Below are positions 43,191-50,879 of a DNA stretch of 64,000 bases, piece after piece; the stretch's first letter is position 1, and each line of letters starts with the position of its first letter. The translations under genes and the position numbers were made by a program. The DNA is from Natrinema marinum (GTDB lineage: Archaea; Halobacteriota; Halobacteria; Halobacteriales; Natrialbaceae). The stretch spans positions 3,596,001 through 3,660,000 of the forward strand of contig NZ_CP100763.1 in NCBI RefSeq assembly GCF_024296685.1, in the 5' to 3' direction. The notes under the pieces were generated by a model that had not been told where the DNA came from, made no database searches, and was given only the letters and a program-made list of their open reading frames with translations.

Positions 43191-43287
43191 TTGGTACGCG
43201 CGGTTAACCCGTCGCTTGCTTGCGGTTTTGGTGCCGAGTAATCAGCTAATAATTGGGTGGAAAGCTTTCGTTGGTACGTGCGGTTAA
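43191..43287. repeat. 17-base direct repeat upstream of DUF7123 gene
   Basis: TTGGTACGCGCGGTTAA (43191-43207) recurs as TTGGTACGTGCGGTTAA (43271-43287) with one mismatch and 80-base spacing. On the minus strand each includes TTAACC, which resembles a BRE/TATA element. They could be tandem promoters or operator sites. Confidence 0.45.
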
Positions 43288-43391
43288 AACATCCGAATAC
43301 GTGACTGTCGTTAGTAGCTGACCGTTTCCCCGCGAGGGGCGGCGATCGGCGTCCCGAACGGTCGCGATCGGTCGACGCGCGATGGGGCTCG

Positions 43392-43922
43392 TTACGGTTT
43401 CCATACACCATCGTATGTGTCAGTGACGAACGGACCGAACGAACACGCAACCGCCTCGCCGAGCGCCTGCGTTCGGTCCGTCAAGCCGGCCGTGAGGACG
43501 CCCGCAGCTCCGTCGGATTCGGCGACGTTCTCGGTCCCGAGCAGGTCGTCCATCACCGGACCCAACTCCCCACCGTCCGCGACGCGGTCGGCGACTCGGT
43601 CGGGGAGCCGGAGCGTCGGCCCGCTGCCGCGCTCGAGCCGATCGCCATCGGTCGTCGCTCCCCACATGATGAGGGAGAGCCCCGGGACGCCCTCGAGCCG
43701 GGCGACGCCGCCCTCGAGGCCGATACCGTAGTCGGCCTCGGTGTCAGCAAGCGCCCGGCGAGCGCGATTCTCGGCACCGCGGACGGTCTCCGCGATCGAT
43801 CGTGGCTGTTCGCTCACGCCGGAGTCGACGCCGACGCCGGTTACGGTCGGCTCGTATGGCTCGAGCGTCCGTTCGACCGCCGCGACCTTGACCGGGTTCG
43901 TGCTGCCGACTGCGATCTCCAT
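43392..43922 (-). CDS. Inosine/xanthosine triphosphatase (DUF84)
   Basis: 176 aa. MEIAVGSTNPVKVAAVERTL is the N-terminal NTPase loop, GVDSGVSEQPRSIAETVRGAENRARRAL and the substrate pocket YGIGLEGGV, with TLRLPDRVADRVADGGELGPVMDDLLGTENV and LTAGLTDRTQALGEAVACSFGPF. The family hydrolyses ITP and XTP to keep deaminated purines from RNA and DNA. Directly upstream of the ATG is a near-palindrome (43924-43944). Cytosolic. Confidence 0.9.
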   Translation of the reverse strand: MEIAVGSTNPVKVAAVERTLEPYEPTVTGVGVDSGVSEQPRSIAETVRGAENRARRALADTEADYGIGLEGGVARLEGVPGLSLIMWGATTDGDRLERGSGPTLRLPDRVADRVADGGELGPVMDDLLGTENVAESDGAAGVLTAGLTDRTQALGEAVACSFGPFVTDTYDGVWKP

Positions 43923-43923
43923 G

Positions 43924-43944
43924 TCGGCCGTTCGAACCGGCCGA
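43924..43944 (-). promoter_or_regulatory. Near-palindrome next to the DUF84 start codon
   Basis: TCGGCC and GGCCGA (6 bases each) flank GTTCGAAC, itself self-complementary, with one extra C, giving a 21-base near-palindrome two bases before the start codon. A repressor bound here would block the gene; it could also be a chance hairpin in a GC-rich genome. Confidence 0.35.
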
Positions 43945-44140
43945 ATTTGGGGGCTCCGGTTCGGACTGACTCCTCAGCTTTAATGTTACTATCTATCATG
44001 CTCGTTCGGTCGAATTATCCAGTTTCGAGGGCTTTCCGGGCTCGATTCCGAAACCGTTAAACCTCGAGTGTCTGAACGTGGGAGGTAACGACTCCGTCCG
44101 GGCTTTTACGATCGGTTCGGCCGGGAGCATTCGCCATCGT

Positions 44141-45121
44141 ATGACTAACGCACCATCGAATACGAGAGTACGACGTAGCGAACCAGAAACGAACGAACAG
44201 GAGACCGAAAGCGAGGACCAGGACCTCGTCTGCCCCGAGTGTACGGGCCAGCTCGTCGTCGACGACGAACACGGCGAAACGGTCTGTGCGGACTGCGGTC
44301 TCGTCGTCGAGGAGGACTCGGTCGACCGCGGCCCCGAGTGGCGAGCCTTCGACGCCGCCGAGAAAAACGAGAAGTCCCGCGTGGGTGCGCCCACGACGAA
44401 CACGATGCACGACAAGGGCCTCTCGACGAACATCGACTGGCGGAACAAGGACGCCTACGGGAACTCGCTTGGCTCGCGCCAGCGCGAGAAGATGCAGCGT
44501 CTGCGCAAGTGGAACGAGCGGTTCCGCACCCGCGACTCCAAGGAGCGTAACCTCAAACAGGCGCTCGGCGAGATCGACCGGATGGCCTCCGCGCTGGGCC
44601 TCCCGACAAACGTCCGTGAGACCGCCAGCGTCATCTACCGGCGCGCATTGGACGAGGACCTCCTCCCCGGGCGCTCGATCGAGGGCGTCTCGACGTCCTG
44701 CGTCTACGCCGCCGCCCGACAGGCCGGCGTCCCGCGCTCGCTCGACGAGATCGCGGACGTCTCCCGCGTCGAGAAAAACGAGATCGCCCGCACCTACCGG
44801 TACGTCGTCCGCGAACTCGGTCTCGAGGTCCAGCCGGCCGATCCCGAGAGCTACGTCCCCCGCTTCGCCTCGGGGCTCGAGCTCTCCGACGAGGCCGAAC
44901 ACCGCGCGCGGAGCCTCCTCCAGAACGCCAAGGAGAAGGGCGTCCACAGTGGGAAATCGCCGGTCGGCCTCGCGGCCGCCGCGGTCTACGCCGCCGCGCT
45001 CCTGACTAACGAGAAGACAACCCAGGCCGCCGTCTCCGACGTGGCCGACATCTCCGAAGTCACCATCCGCAACCGGTACCACGAGCTCCTCGAGGCCGAG
45101 GAGACGATCGGGATGGCCTGA
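44141..45121 (+). CDS. tfb: Transcription initiation factor IIB
   Basis: 326 aa from the ATG at 44141, about 30-38 bases after a CTTTTACG box. The zinc ribbon is CPECTGQLVVDDEHGETVCADCG, followed by the B-reader/linker (RGPEWRAFDAAEKNEKSRVGAPTTNTMHDKGLSTNIDWRNKDAYG), then two cyclin repeats (ALGEIDRMASALGLPTNVRETASVIYRRALDEDLLPGRSIEGVSTSCVYAAARQAG and FASGLELSDEAEHRARSLLQNAKEKGVHSGKSPVGLAAAAVYAAALL). TFB bridges TBP and RNA polymerase at promoters. Haloarchaea have many TFB paralogues; this one is full length with an acidic N terminus. Confidence 0.96.
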   Translation: MTNAPSNTRVRRSEPETNEQETESEDQDLVCPECTGQLVVDDEHGETVCADCGLVVEEDSVDRGPEWRAFDAAEKNEKSRVGAPTTNTMHDKGLSTNIDWRNKDAYGNSLGSRQREKMQRLRKWNERFRTRDSKERNLKQALGEIDRMASALGLPTNVRETASVIYRRALDEDLLPGRSIEGVSTSCVYAAARQAGVPRSLDEIADVSRVEKNEIARTYRYVVRELGLEVQPADPESYVPRFASGLELSDEAEHRARSLLQNAKEKGVHSGKSPVGLAAAAVYAAALLTNEKTTQAAVSDVADISEVTIRNRYHELLEAEETIGMA

Positions 45122-45154
45122 TCGCGGAGACCGTCGACCAGTCGAAACGACACC

Positions 45155-45163
45155 GTTTTTATC
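45155..45163 (+). promoter_or_regulatory. Promoter box of aroD
   Basis: GTTTTTATC centred about 27 bases before the aroD ATG, independent from the TFB gene that ends 66 bases upstream. Confidence 0.5.
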
Positions 45164-45186
45164 GTTCTCGCTCGCAGTCCGTACCG

Positions 45187-45861
45187 ATGGAACTGGATTT
45201 CGACGCGTTCGTCCTCGCGGCGTCGACGGCCGACCTCGCCGACGAGCCCGCGGCCCGCGAGCGCGCCGACGCGATCGAATTTCGAATGGATCTGACCGAC
45301 GAGCCCCTGACCGCGCTCGAGGCCTACGACGGCGAGTTGCCGATCCTCGCGACGAACCGCGCCGAGTGGGAAGGCGGCGAGGCGAGCGACGACGGCCGAC
45401 TCGAGACGCTCGCCGAGGCGACCGCGTTCGAGAGCGTCGCGGCGATCGATATCGAACTCGAGTCGATCCTCGAGGGGGCGGCCGAAGGGCTGCTCGAGAC
45501 GGCTCGCGAGCGCGGCGTCTCGGTCGTCGCCTCAGCCCACGACTTCGAGGGGACGCCGACCCGCAACGAGCTGGTCACGACCCTCACCGAGGCGGGTAAG
45601 TACGCCGACGTGGCGAAGTTGGCGGTGACCGCGGAATCGAAAGCGGACACGCTCGCGTTGCTGTCGGCGACCGAGCAACTGACTTCCCACGGCGACACCG
45701 TGGCGACGATGGCGATGGGCGAGGTGGGGAGCCACACGCGCGCCGTTGCGCCGGTGTACGGGTCGAAAATCGGCTACGCGCCCGTCGATCCCGCGGAGGC
45801 GACCGCGCCGGGACAGTACGACCTCGAGACGCTGGCGGAACTGGTGGCGACGCTCGGCTGA
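45187..45861 (+). CDS. aroD: Type I 3-dehydroquinate dehydratase
   Basis: 224 aa TIM-barrel enzyme. Signatures are IEFRMDLTDEPLTALEAYDGELPILATNRAEWEGG near residue 35, the general-base His in VVASAHDFEGTPTRNEL, the Schiff-base Lys in DVAKLAVTAESKADTLAL, and the C-terminal MGEVGSHTRAVAPVYGSKIGYAPVDPAEATAPGQYDLETL. It removes water from 3-dehydroquinate in the shikimate pathway. It lies near the other aromatic genes (DHQ synthase II at 46381, ADH synthase and trp genes) but is on the opposite strand from them. Confidence 0.95.
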   Translation: MELDFDAFVLAASTADLADEPAARERADAIEFRMDLTDEPLTALEAYDGELPILATNRAEWEGGEASDDGRLETLAEATAFESVAAIDIELESILEGAAEGLLETARERGVSVVASAHDFEGTPTRNELVTTLTEAGKYADVAKLAVTAESKADTLALLSATEQLTSHGDTVATMAMGEVGSHTRAVAPVYGSKIGYAPVDPAEATAPGQYDLETLAELVATLG

Positions 45862-45921
45862 GCCGAAAATAACGAGAATCGGAATGTTAAGGGCGGGGGA
45901 CGCCTACGGTCAGCACAGACA

Positions 45922-46359
45922 ATGACATGGATCCGTGCGCTCATTGCCGCCGGTCTCTCGGTGATCTTGCCGGGTGCCGGACACGTCCTCGTTCGGGACT
46001 GGCTCCGCGCCGCCGCCTTCGCCGGCCTCTTCCTTACGGCGAGTTTCCTCTTTCTCCCGATCGAGCAGATCGCGAACGCCGGCCCGATAACGAGCTACGA
46101 GCAAGCCATGGAGCAGGCGACGATCATGAGCGAAAACACCGACGCGATGGCCCAGTTCCTCCTCTCGTTTATCGCCCTCTTCGCCGCGGTCGACGCGACC
46201 GTTCGGGCGCTCGGCTACTCGCCGGGGAGCGGTGACGGCACCGACGGCCTGACCTGTCCCGAGTGTGGCAAGGAAGTCGACGAGGACCTCGAGTTCTGTC
46301 ACTGGTGTACGACGCGGTTAGAGCCCGCAGAATCCGACACCGAGACGGCCGACGTCTGA
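45922..46359 (+). CDS. DUF7575-like membrane protein with zinc ribbon
   Basis: 145 aa. Two to three helices (MTWIRALIAAGLSVILPGAGHVLVRDWLRAAAFAGLFLTASFLFLPI and AQFLLSFIALFAAVDATVRALG) are followed by a C-terminal zinc ribbon CPECGKEVDEDLEFCHWCTTRLEP. This two-part design is common in Halobacteria (DUF7575 type as I recall). The first helix has a double-glycine-like PGAGH motif. Function unknown. It sits just after aroD, 60 bases apart. Confidence 0.75.
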   Translation: MTWIRALIAAGLSVILPGAGHVLVRDWLRAAAFAGLFLTASFLFLPIEQIANAGPITSYEQAMEQATIMSENTDAMAQFLLSFIALFAAVDATVRALGYSPGSGDGTDGLTCPECGKEVDEDLEFCHWCTTRLEPAESDTETADV

Positions 46360-46380
46360 CGGGCGACGGCGCGCCCGACG

Positions 46381-47580
46381 TTACTTTTCGATGATGCTCT
46401 CTTCGACGGCCTCGCCGAAGTGGCGTGCCGTGTCCTCGTAGTACAGCAGGATCTCGTCGCCGGCCTCCAGGTCGGTCACCGCCTTGCGCCCCTCCGCGGA
46501 TGCCACCTTGATTGTCTCGGCGTTCTGGAGGAGTGTCTCGATGCGGTCTCCACCCTCCGTCTCGAGGGCGACCCGGAACATCGGCCGCTGCTCGATCTTG
46601 GCTCGGCCGACGATCGCTTCGCGGGTGTTGCCCTCGAGGTCGACGATTTGGACCTCGTCGCCGCTCTGGAGCTCCGAGAGGTACTTCGTCCCGCCGTCGG
46701 GCGTGCGGACGTAGGCGTGGACCGCGCCCGCGTTGACCCGGAAGGGCCGGGAGGCGACGTACGGCGATTCGGCGGTCTCGGCGTGGACGAAGACCAGCCC
46801 GCGGCTCATCGAGCCGACGAGCATCCCCTCGTCGTGTTCGAGCATGCTGCCCGTGTCGACGCAGACGCGGTCGGCGCTGCCGGCCCGTTCGACGGCGAGC
46901 ACTTCGGCGTACTCGAGGTCGAGACTCTCGCGTTCGGCCTCGTCGCGGACTTCGACGGTCTTGCGGATCTCGTCGGGATCGTCCGAGTCCAGCAGGACGG
47001 CGTCGGAGCCGATCTCGAGTGTTTCGAAGGCAGTCTTGGCCTCCTCGGCGCTGGTGACGCCCGCGACGAGGTCGGTCTCCTCGCCGATCCGGGCGATCAG
47101 GTTCTCGAGGGGGATGATCGTCCAGTCTTCGCCGACGACGATGGTGTGATCTGCCTCCTCGGCGGCGGTCTCGGCGAAGCGCTCGTACTCCTTGCCGAGG
47201 ATGCGGACGTACGCGCCCCGCTCGAAGTCGCCGTCGCGGCGCAGCGTCGAGAGGTCGGCCGATCCCGAGAAGTCCTCCGGGAGGTCGATCGTCGCGTCGC
47301 CCTCGCCGCCCTTGCCGACGACGACCGCGTCGGCCTGCGCGGCCGGTTCGGTGTCGTCGCTATCGGCTTCGGCGTCGTCGATGTCGTCGACCAGCGTCAC
47401 GTCGCCGTCGGTTCGAAACGCCGCGACGTTGATGTCGCCGAGTTCGCGGACGCGGTCGACGTCGTCCTCGTCGACCAGTACCCAGTCTACACCCGCCTCG
47501 AGCGCGGCGGTGATCCGCGCCCGGCGGTCGTCCCAATCGCCGACGGCGTCGTCGGCTTTTACCCAGACAGATCGCGTCAT
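46381..47580 (-). CDS. 3-dehydroquinate synthase II
   Basis: 399 aa archaeal type DHQ synthase (AroB'). The N terminus MTRSVWVKADDAVGDWDDRRARITAALEAGVDWVLVDEDDV and the blocks RILGKEYERFAETAAEEADHTIVVGEDWTIIPLENLIARIGEETDLVAGVTSAEEAKTAFETLEIGSDAVLLDSDDPDEIR and AERAGSADRVCVDTGSMLEHDEGMLVGSMSRGLVFVHAETAESPYVASRPFRVNAGAVHAYVRTPDGGTKYLSEL-like core are characteristic. It uses the ADH synthase product in the alternative archaeal route to 3-dehydroquinate, which is why it partners with the gene at 53067. It is convergent with the DUF7575-like gene. Confidence 0.94.
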   Translation of the reverse strand: MTRSVWVKADDAVGDWDDRRARITAALEAGVDWVLVDEDDVDRVRELGDINVAAFRTDGDVTLVDDIDDAEADSDDTEPAAQADAVVVGKGGEGDATIDLPEDFSGSADLSTLRRDGDFERGAYVRILGKEYERFAETAAEEADHTIVVGEDWTIIPLENLIARIGEETDLVAGVTSAEEAKTAFETLEIGSDAVLLDSDDPDEIRKTVEVRDEAERESLDLEYAEVLAVERAGSADRVCVDTGSMLEHDEGMLVGSMSRGLVFVHAETAESPYVASRPFRVNAGAVHAYVRTPDGGTKYLSELQSGDEVQIVDLEGNTREAIVGRAKIEQRPMFRVALETEGGDRIETLLQNAETIKVASAEGRKAVTDLEAGDEILLYYEDTARHFGEAVEESIIEK

Positions 47581-47722
47581 GAATCGACCGTCGAAGGGAA
47601 CCGGCTTGAACGTGGCGGATCGCGCAGGCGGTGTCGTCGGCGGGCGGTTCCGGCCGCGCCACCGCTCGCGTTTCGATCGTTCGCTCGCTATCGACAGTCA
47701 TGTCACTCACGATAGTACTGAT

Positions 47723-47734
47723 AGTAACGTTACT
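47723..47734. promoter_or_regulatory. Palindrome AGTAACGTTACT in the divergent gap
   Basis: A perfect 12-base palindrome between the divergent DHQ synthase II and 47753 genes, 19 bases before the 47753 start and preceded by the related GATAGTACT (47711-47719). It is a candidate operator for either gene. Confidence 0.4.
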
Positions 47735-47752
47735 TTCTCAGAAGCTGATAAC

Positions 47753-48361
47753 ATGTGGCCGTTCGATTCGTCTCATATGGGTCAGCGCCACCTCGAACCC
47801 GACGGTGAACTGACGATCGACTGTGCCGCCCGCCGTATGGAGGTGGACGCCGCGGCCGCCACCGCTCGAGCGGCCTTCGAGTACGCGGGCGAACTGGCGA
47901 CCGTCGAGCACGGCCGGTCGGCGGCCGTGCTCGGAGCCGTTCGGCTCGCGTGCCGTCGCACGGACGTCGGCGAGCCCGACCGCGAGGAGTTCGCGGCCGC
48001 GTTCGACGTCGACCCGGACCGGGTCCTCGCGGCCGACGAGCTGCTGGCGGAACATCTGGGTCCGCCCGCCGACGCCGACGACGTTCGCTCGCTGCGCCGC
48101 CGTCTCGTCGTGGTCCAGGAGATCCTGGCCGCGGTCGAGCGCGGCCGCACCGCTGGCCCCCAGCTTCCGGGCTCGCGCCTCGCTGACGCCGCGCCCTTCC
48201 TGCTCGCTCGCGCGAGCAGTCACCTCGACTCCCGCACGGACCGCGAGTTCCCGGGGCTGGAAGCGACAGTGCTTCGCGACCACGTCGAGCGCCTCGAGGC
48301 CGACCTCGAGTTCGCTCGGCTGGGAACGAGGCTCTACGCGTGTGTTCACGACGCCGAGTAA
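47753..48361 (+). CDS. Conserved haloarchaeal protein of unknown function
   Basis: 202 aa from ATG 47753 (MWPFDSSHMGQRHLEPDGELTID); a second ATG is at 47777. The middle is Ala-rich helices (MEVDAAAATARAAFEYAGELATVEHGRSAAVLGAVRLACR) and a later basic helix (VRSLRRRLVVVQEILAAVERGR), then ADAAPFLLARASSHLD and VLRDHVERLEADLEFARLGTRLYACVHDAE. It looks entirely helical and soluble. No family recognised. Divergent from DHQ synthase II and convergent with the DUF6293 gene. Confidence 0.65.
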   Translation: MWPFDSSHMGQRHLEPDGELTIDCAARRMEVDAAAATARAAFEYAGELATVEHGRSAAVLGAVRLACRRTDVGEPDREEFAAAFDVDPDRVLAADELLAEHLGPPADADDVRSLRRRLVVVQEILAAVERGRTAGPQLPGSRLADAAPFLLARASSHLDSRTDREFPGLEATVLRDHVERLEADLEFARLGTRLYACVHDAE

Positions 48362-48394
48362 ACCGCTCTGCCGCCCCTCCGCTGACGCCCCCTC

Positions 48395-49258
48395 CTACCG
48401 CCGCTCGCCGGCCTCGTCCATGAGTTTGTGGCGGAACGCCCGATAGGCGTTTTCGCCCCGCTCGGTCAACTCGACGACGCGGCGGCGGCCGACGGACTCG
48501 ATCGTCACGTAGCCGTCCTCCGCGAGCGGCTCGAGCACGTGCGTATCGAGGACGCGGAACGCCCCCTTGTCCTCCCCGGAGCGGTCGTCGGGGGTGCGAC
48601 GATCGGCCATGAACGAGAGGTCGTGATCTCGAGCGTACTCGATGAGGTCTTTCTTCTTCGGCGGCGCGGTCCGGTCGTCGTGGTAACCGTCCCACGCGTC
48701 GGGCTCGGCGAGAAACTCCATGATCGCGACCTGATCGCGCGTCGGCGAGTCGATCGGATAGGTCGGCACCTCCTCGATTTCGTCGACGCCGAAGGAGATC
48801 GGTTCGGTCGTTCCGGCGTGAGCGTACGTCGAGGGTTCGACGTAGTAGGCGTGGGCGTCGGTCGAGACATCCATGCACGCGATCGTCGCGCCGATCGCCG
48901 GGATCGTCCCCGCACCGGAGACGTTGACGTACACCTGATCCTCGGCGTGGATGTCCGCGATCGTCGTCACGTCCCCGAGTACCGCGTACACGTCCGTCAG
49001 ATCGCACTCCCAGGTCCGCACCTCGGGGACGACCGACTCGAGTTCCTCTCGCAGTTCCGCGTGGTACTCGGCGGCCGCGGTCGCGTTTCGCTCCGCATGA
49101 CCGTCGCCGCCCGCGCCTCCATCGGCGCGCTCGTGATCGTCGACGCTGTCGCCCTCGAGCAGGTAGACCAGGTCGGCCCGCTGGTCCCGGATCGGCTCGA
49201 GGATCCGATCGAACTCGTAGCCCAGCGGCACGACGTGGACTCGCTTGACGACGTCCAT
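48395..49258 (-). CDS. HFX_2341-family regulator (DUF6293) with CARF-like and wHTH domains
   Basis: 287 aa. The N-terminal half is Rossmann-like: MDVVKRVHVVPLGYEFDRILEPIRDQRADLVYLLEGDS, VRTWECDLTDVYAVLGDVTTIADIH and VYVNVSGAGTIPAIGATIACMD, where the NVSGAGT-type turn resembles the ligand loop of CARF proteins. The C-terminal half is a winged helix (TRDQVAIMEFLAE, then EPLAEDGYVTIESVGRRRVVELTERGENAYRAF). Domain order equals Csa3, a CRISPR regulator, but no cas gene or array lies in the window. It is known in haloarchaea as the HFX_2341-type regulator; ligand unknown. Confidence 0.82.
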   Translation of the reverse strand: MDVVKRVHVVPLGYEFDRILEPIRDQRADLVYLLEGDSVDDHERADGGAGGDGHAERNATAAAEYHAELREELESVVPEVRTWECDLTDVYAVLGDVTTIADIHAEDQVYVNVSGAGTIPAIGATIACMDVSTDAHAYYVEPSTYAHAGTTEPISFGVDEIEEVPTYPIDSPTRDQVAIMEFLAEPDAWDGYHDDRTAPPKKKDLIEYARDHDLSFMADRRTPDDRSGEDKGAFRVLDTHVLEPLAEDGYVTIESVGRRRVVELTERGENAYRAFRHKLMDEAGERR

Positions 49259-49578
49259 ACCTCGAGAGGCGTGTCAGATGAAATAACTACTGTGGATTCC
49301 GGACCGACTCGAGTCGAACTTCCGGCCAACCGCCGAGTGTCCGCCGGCCGATCGAACCACCGCCGGGCGGGACTGAAAAGGGCGACGCGGCTCGGGGACG
49401 GCGGGCGACGCAAGCACCGGAAGGAGGGAGCGAAGCGACCGACTGAGGAGCACAGCGAGCCCTCCGACTCGAGCCGTGTCGGGGCTTTCGGGGTGTCGTC
49501 AGTGCTTTCGTTGGTCGGACGGGTCCGTCTGTAGAATCGGCGAAACGTTGAGAACGCTCGCTCCCATACACGAACCAG
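49259..49578. other. 320-base gap containing a palindromic element
   Basis: No gene: the only open frame is an Arg/Ser-rich minus reading that I judge spurious. The stretch includes the long imperfect inverted repeat at 49375-49489 and ends just before the HAD gene ATG. Confidence 0.4.
49375..49489. repeat. Long imperfect inverted repeat (haloarchaeal intergenic element?)
   Basis: Outer arms 49375-49394 and 49470-49489 pair with mismatches (11 of 12 bases at the CGGCTCG side); inner GGAGGG (49423-49428) pairs CCCTCC (49460-49465). The sequence between is GAGCGAAGCGACC/GAGCACAGCGAG, wording I associate with dispersed noncoding elements of Natrialbales. It could be a MITE or a structured transcript end. 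Copy number cannot be checked here. Confidence 0.45.
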
Positions 49579-50253
49579 ATGGCCGCCTACGACGCGATCT
49601 GCTTCGACCTCGATATGACGCTCTGCGAGTCGACCCAGAACCCCGCGGGGCTGCTCGAGTCAGCCTTCGCCGGGGCCGGCTGCGAGCCGTTCTGTACGCC
49701 CGTGGAGTTGCGAGCCGCCGTGCCCGACCTGCCGACCGCCGAGACGGACCGCGAGTTCTACGAGCATCTCTTCACCGAAGTCGCGGGCCGCGCGGGCGTC
49801 GCGTCGGACATCGCCCCGGACCTTGCCAGAGAGTACCTCGAGCGCCAGGACCCGACCGCCGTCGGTTTCCGGCCGGGCGCGAAGGCGGCGCTCGAGCACG
49901 CCCGCGACCTGGGCCGGGTCGGGCTCATCACGAACGGCGGTCGGAAGACACAGACGCGGAAACTCGAGGCGCTCGGCATCGCCGACGCCTTCGATGCGCG
50001 GGTGTTCACCGAGCCAAGCGCCGGGATCCATCCCAAGCCGAGCGCGGCACCGTTCGAGCGTGCACTCGCCGACCTCGCAGTCGCGCCCGACGCGGCGATC
50101 CACGTCGGCGACTCCTTACACGCCGATATCGCGGGGGCAAACGCGATGGGGCTCGATTCGGCCTGGCTGGACACGGGCCGCGATGGCGACCCCGGCGACC
50201 ACGAGCCGACCTACGAACTCGCGTCGCTCGAGTCCTTCGAAACGATCGTCTGA
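49579..50253 (+). CDS. HAD-like hydrolase
   Basis: 224 aa. Motif I is AICFDLDMTLCEST, motif II LITNGGRKTQT, Lys in HPKPSAAPFERAL, motif IV IHVGDSLHADIAGANAMGLDSAWLD. The cap part has FYEHLFTEVAGRAGV. It belongs to the large class of phosphoglycolate-like HAD phosphatases; substrate not readable. It stands alone between the palindromic element and the minus-strand genes. Confidence 0.93.
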   Translation: MAAYDAICFDLDMTLCESTQNPAGLLESAFAGAGCEPFCTPVELRAAVPDLPTAETDREFYEHLFTEVAGRAGVASDIAPDLAREYLERQDPTAVGFRPGAKAALEHARDLGRVGLITNGGRKTQTRKLEALGIADAFDARVFTEPSAGIHPKPSAAPFERALADLAVAPDAAIHVGDSLHADIAGANAMGLDSAWLDTGRDGDPGDHEPTYELASLESFETIV

Positions 50254-50271
50254 GGCGTCCGCTGGGGGCGT

Positions 50272-50805
50272 CTAGTTCGGCAGAATGTCGGTGTGGACGA
50301 GGGCGCGATACTTGCTGTCGGTCCCCTCCTGGACGCGCTTGAGCAGCGCCGCCGCCTGGGGGAAGCTCTCGGGGAGTTCGAACGGGTCGTCGTCGTTCTC
50401 GTCGCGCTGCTTGCAGAGTTTGACGAACGCGAGCAGGTGGTCGTACGTGTCCGTGTGAGCGTAGACCACGCCGATGTCGCGGTCGACCCCCTCGCGCCAG
50501 GTCTCGATCACCGGCTCGGTCGCGTTCCGGGGCCGTTGCATCCGCTCGGCCAGGTTTTCGGTATCGACCTCGTCCGACCGGCCGTCCACCATGCCGTCGA
50601 AGGCCGCCTGCAGGTCGCCCGCCGACTCGAGCGACGGCGCCTCCGCTTCCGCTGCGAGCAGGTCGGCGAACGCCTCGAGTTCCTCGCGGTGGACCGCGAC
50701 GGGGTAGACGAAGTCGTGGGTCTCCTTCGGCAGCGCGTACGACTGCCCTTCGACACCCTGCTCGCCGGGGCCCGACTTCCCCAGCATCAGTTCGAGTATT
50801 CCCAT
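50272..50805 (-). CDS. Conserved haloarchaeal protein of unknown function
   Basis: 177 aa from ATG 50805 (MGILELMLGKSGPGEQGVEGQSYALPKETHDFVYPVAVHREELEAFADLLA). It is mostly helical and acidic, with HTDTYDHLLAFVKLCKQRDENDDDPFELPESFPQAAALLKRVQ near the C terminus. No family recognised. The start codon abuts a 15-base palindrome (50805-50819). It is the last of three minus-strand genes after SprT. Confidence 0.65.
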   Translation of the reverse strand: MGILELMLGKSGPGEQGVEGQSYALPKETHDFVYPVAVHREELEAFADLLAAEAEAPSLESAGDLQAAFDGMVDGRSDEVDTENLAERMQRPRNATEPVIETWREGVDRDIGVVYAHTDTYDHLLAFVKLCKQRDENDDDPFELPESFPQAAALLKRVQEGTDSKYRALVHTDILPN

Positions 50806-50819
50806 ACCTGAAACAGGTA
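50805..50819 (-). promoter_or_regulatory. Palindrome at the start codon
   Basis: TACCTG AAA CAGGTA, a perfect 6-3-6 inverted repeat overlapping the first base of the start codon of the 50272-50805 gene. Candidate operator or leader hairpin. Confidence 0.4.
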
Positions 50820-50879
50820 GCGTGAGTCGAATAAGTGTTGCGCGGTCGACTGGACCGCTGTGGGACGACGCGCCCGGCG

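Noticed and set aside
49287-49571. 94-codon minus-strand frame in the palindromic gap
   Set aside because: Its sequence derives from the inverted-repeat element and lacks haloarchaeal protein composition.
42148-50253. HAD genes as the RuBP phosphatase of the pentose bisphosphate route
   Set aside because: Generic HAD motifs only, and both lie far from the nucleoside genes; no evidence ties them to the pathway.
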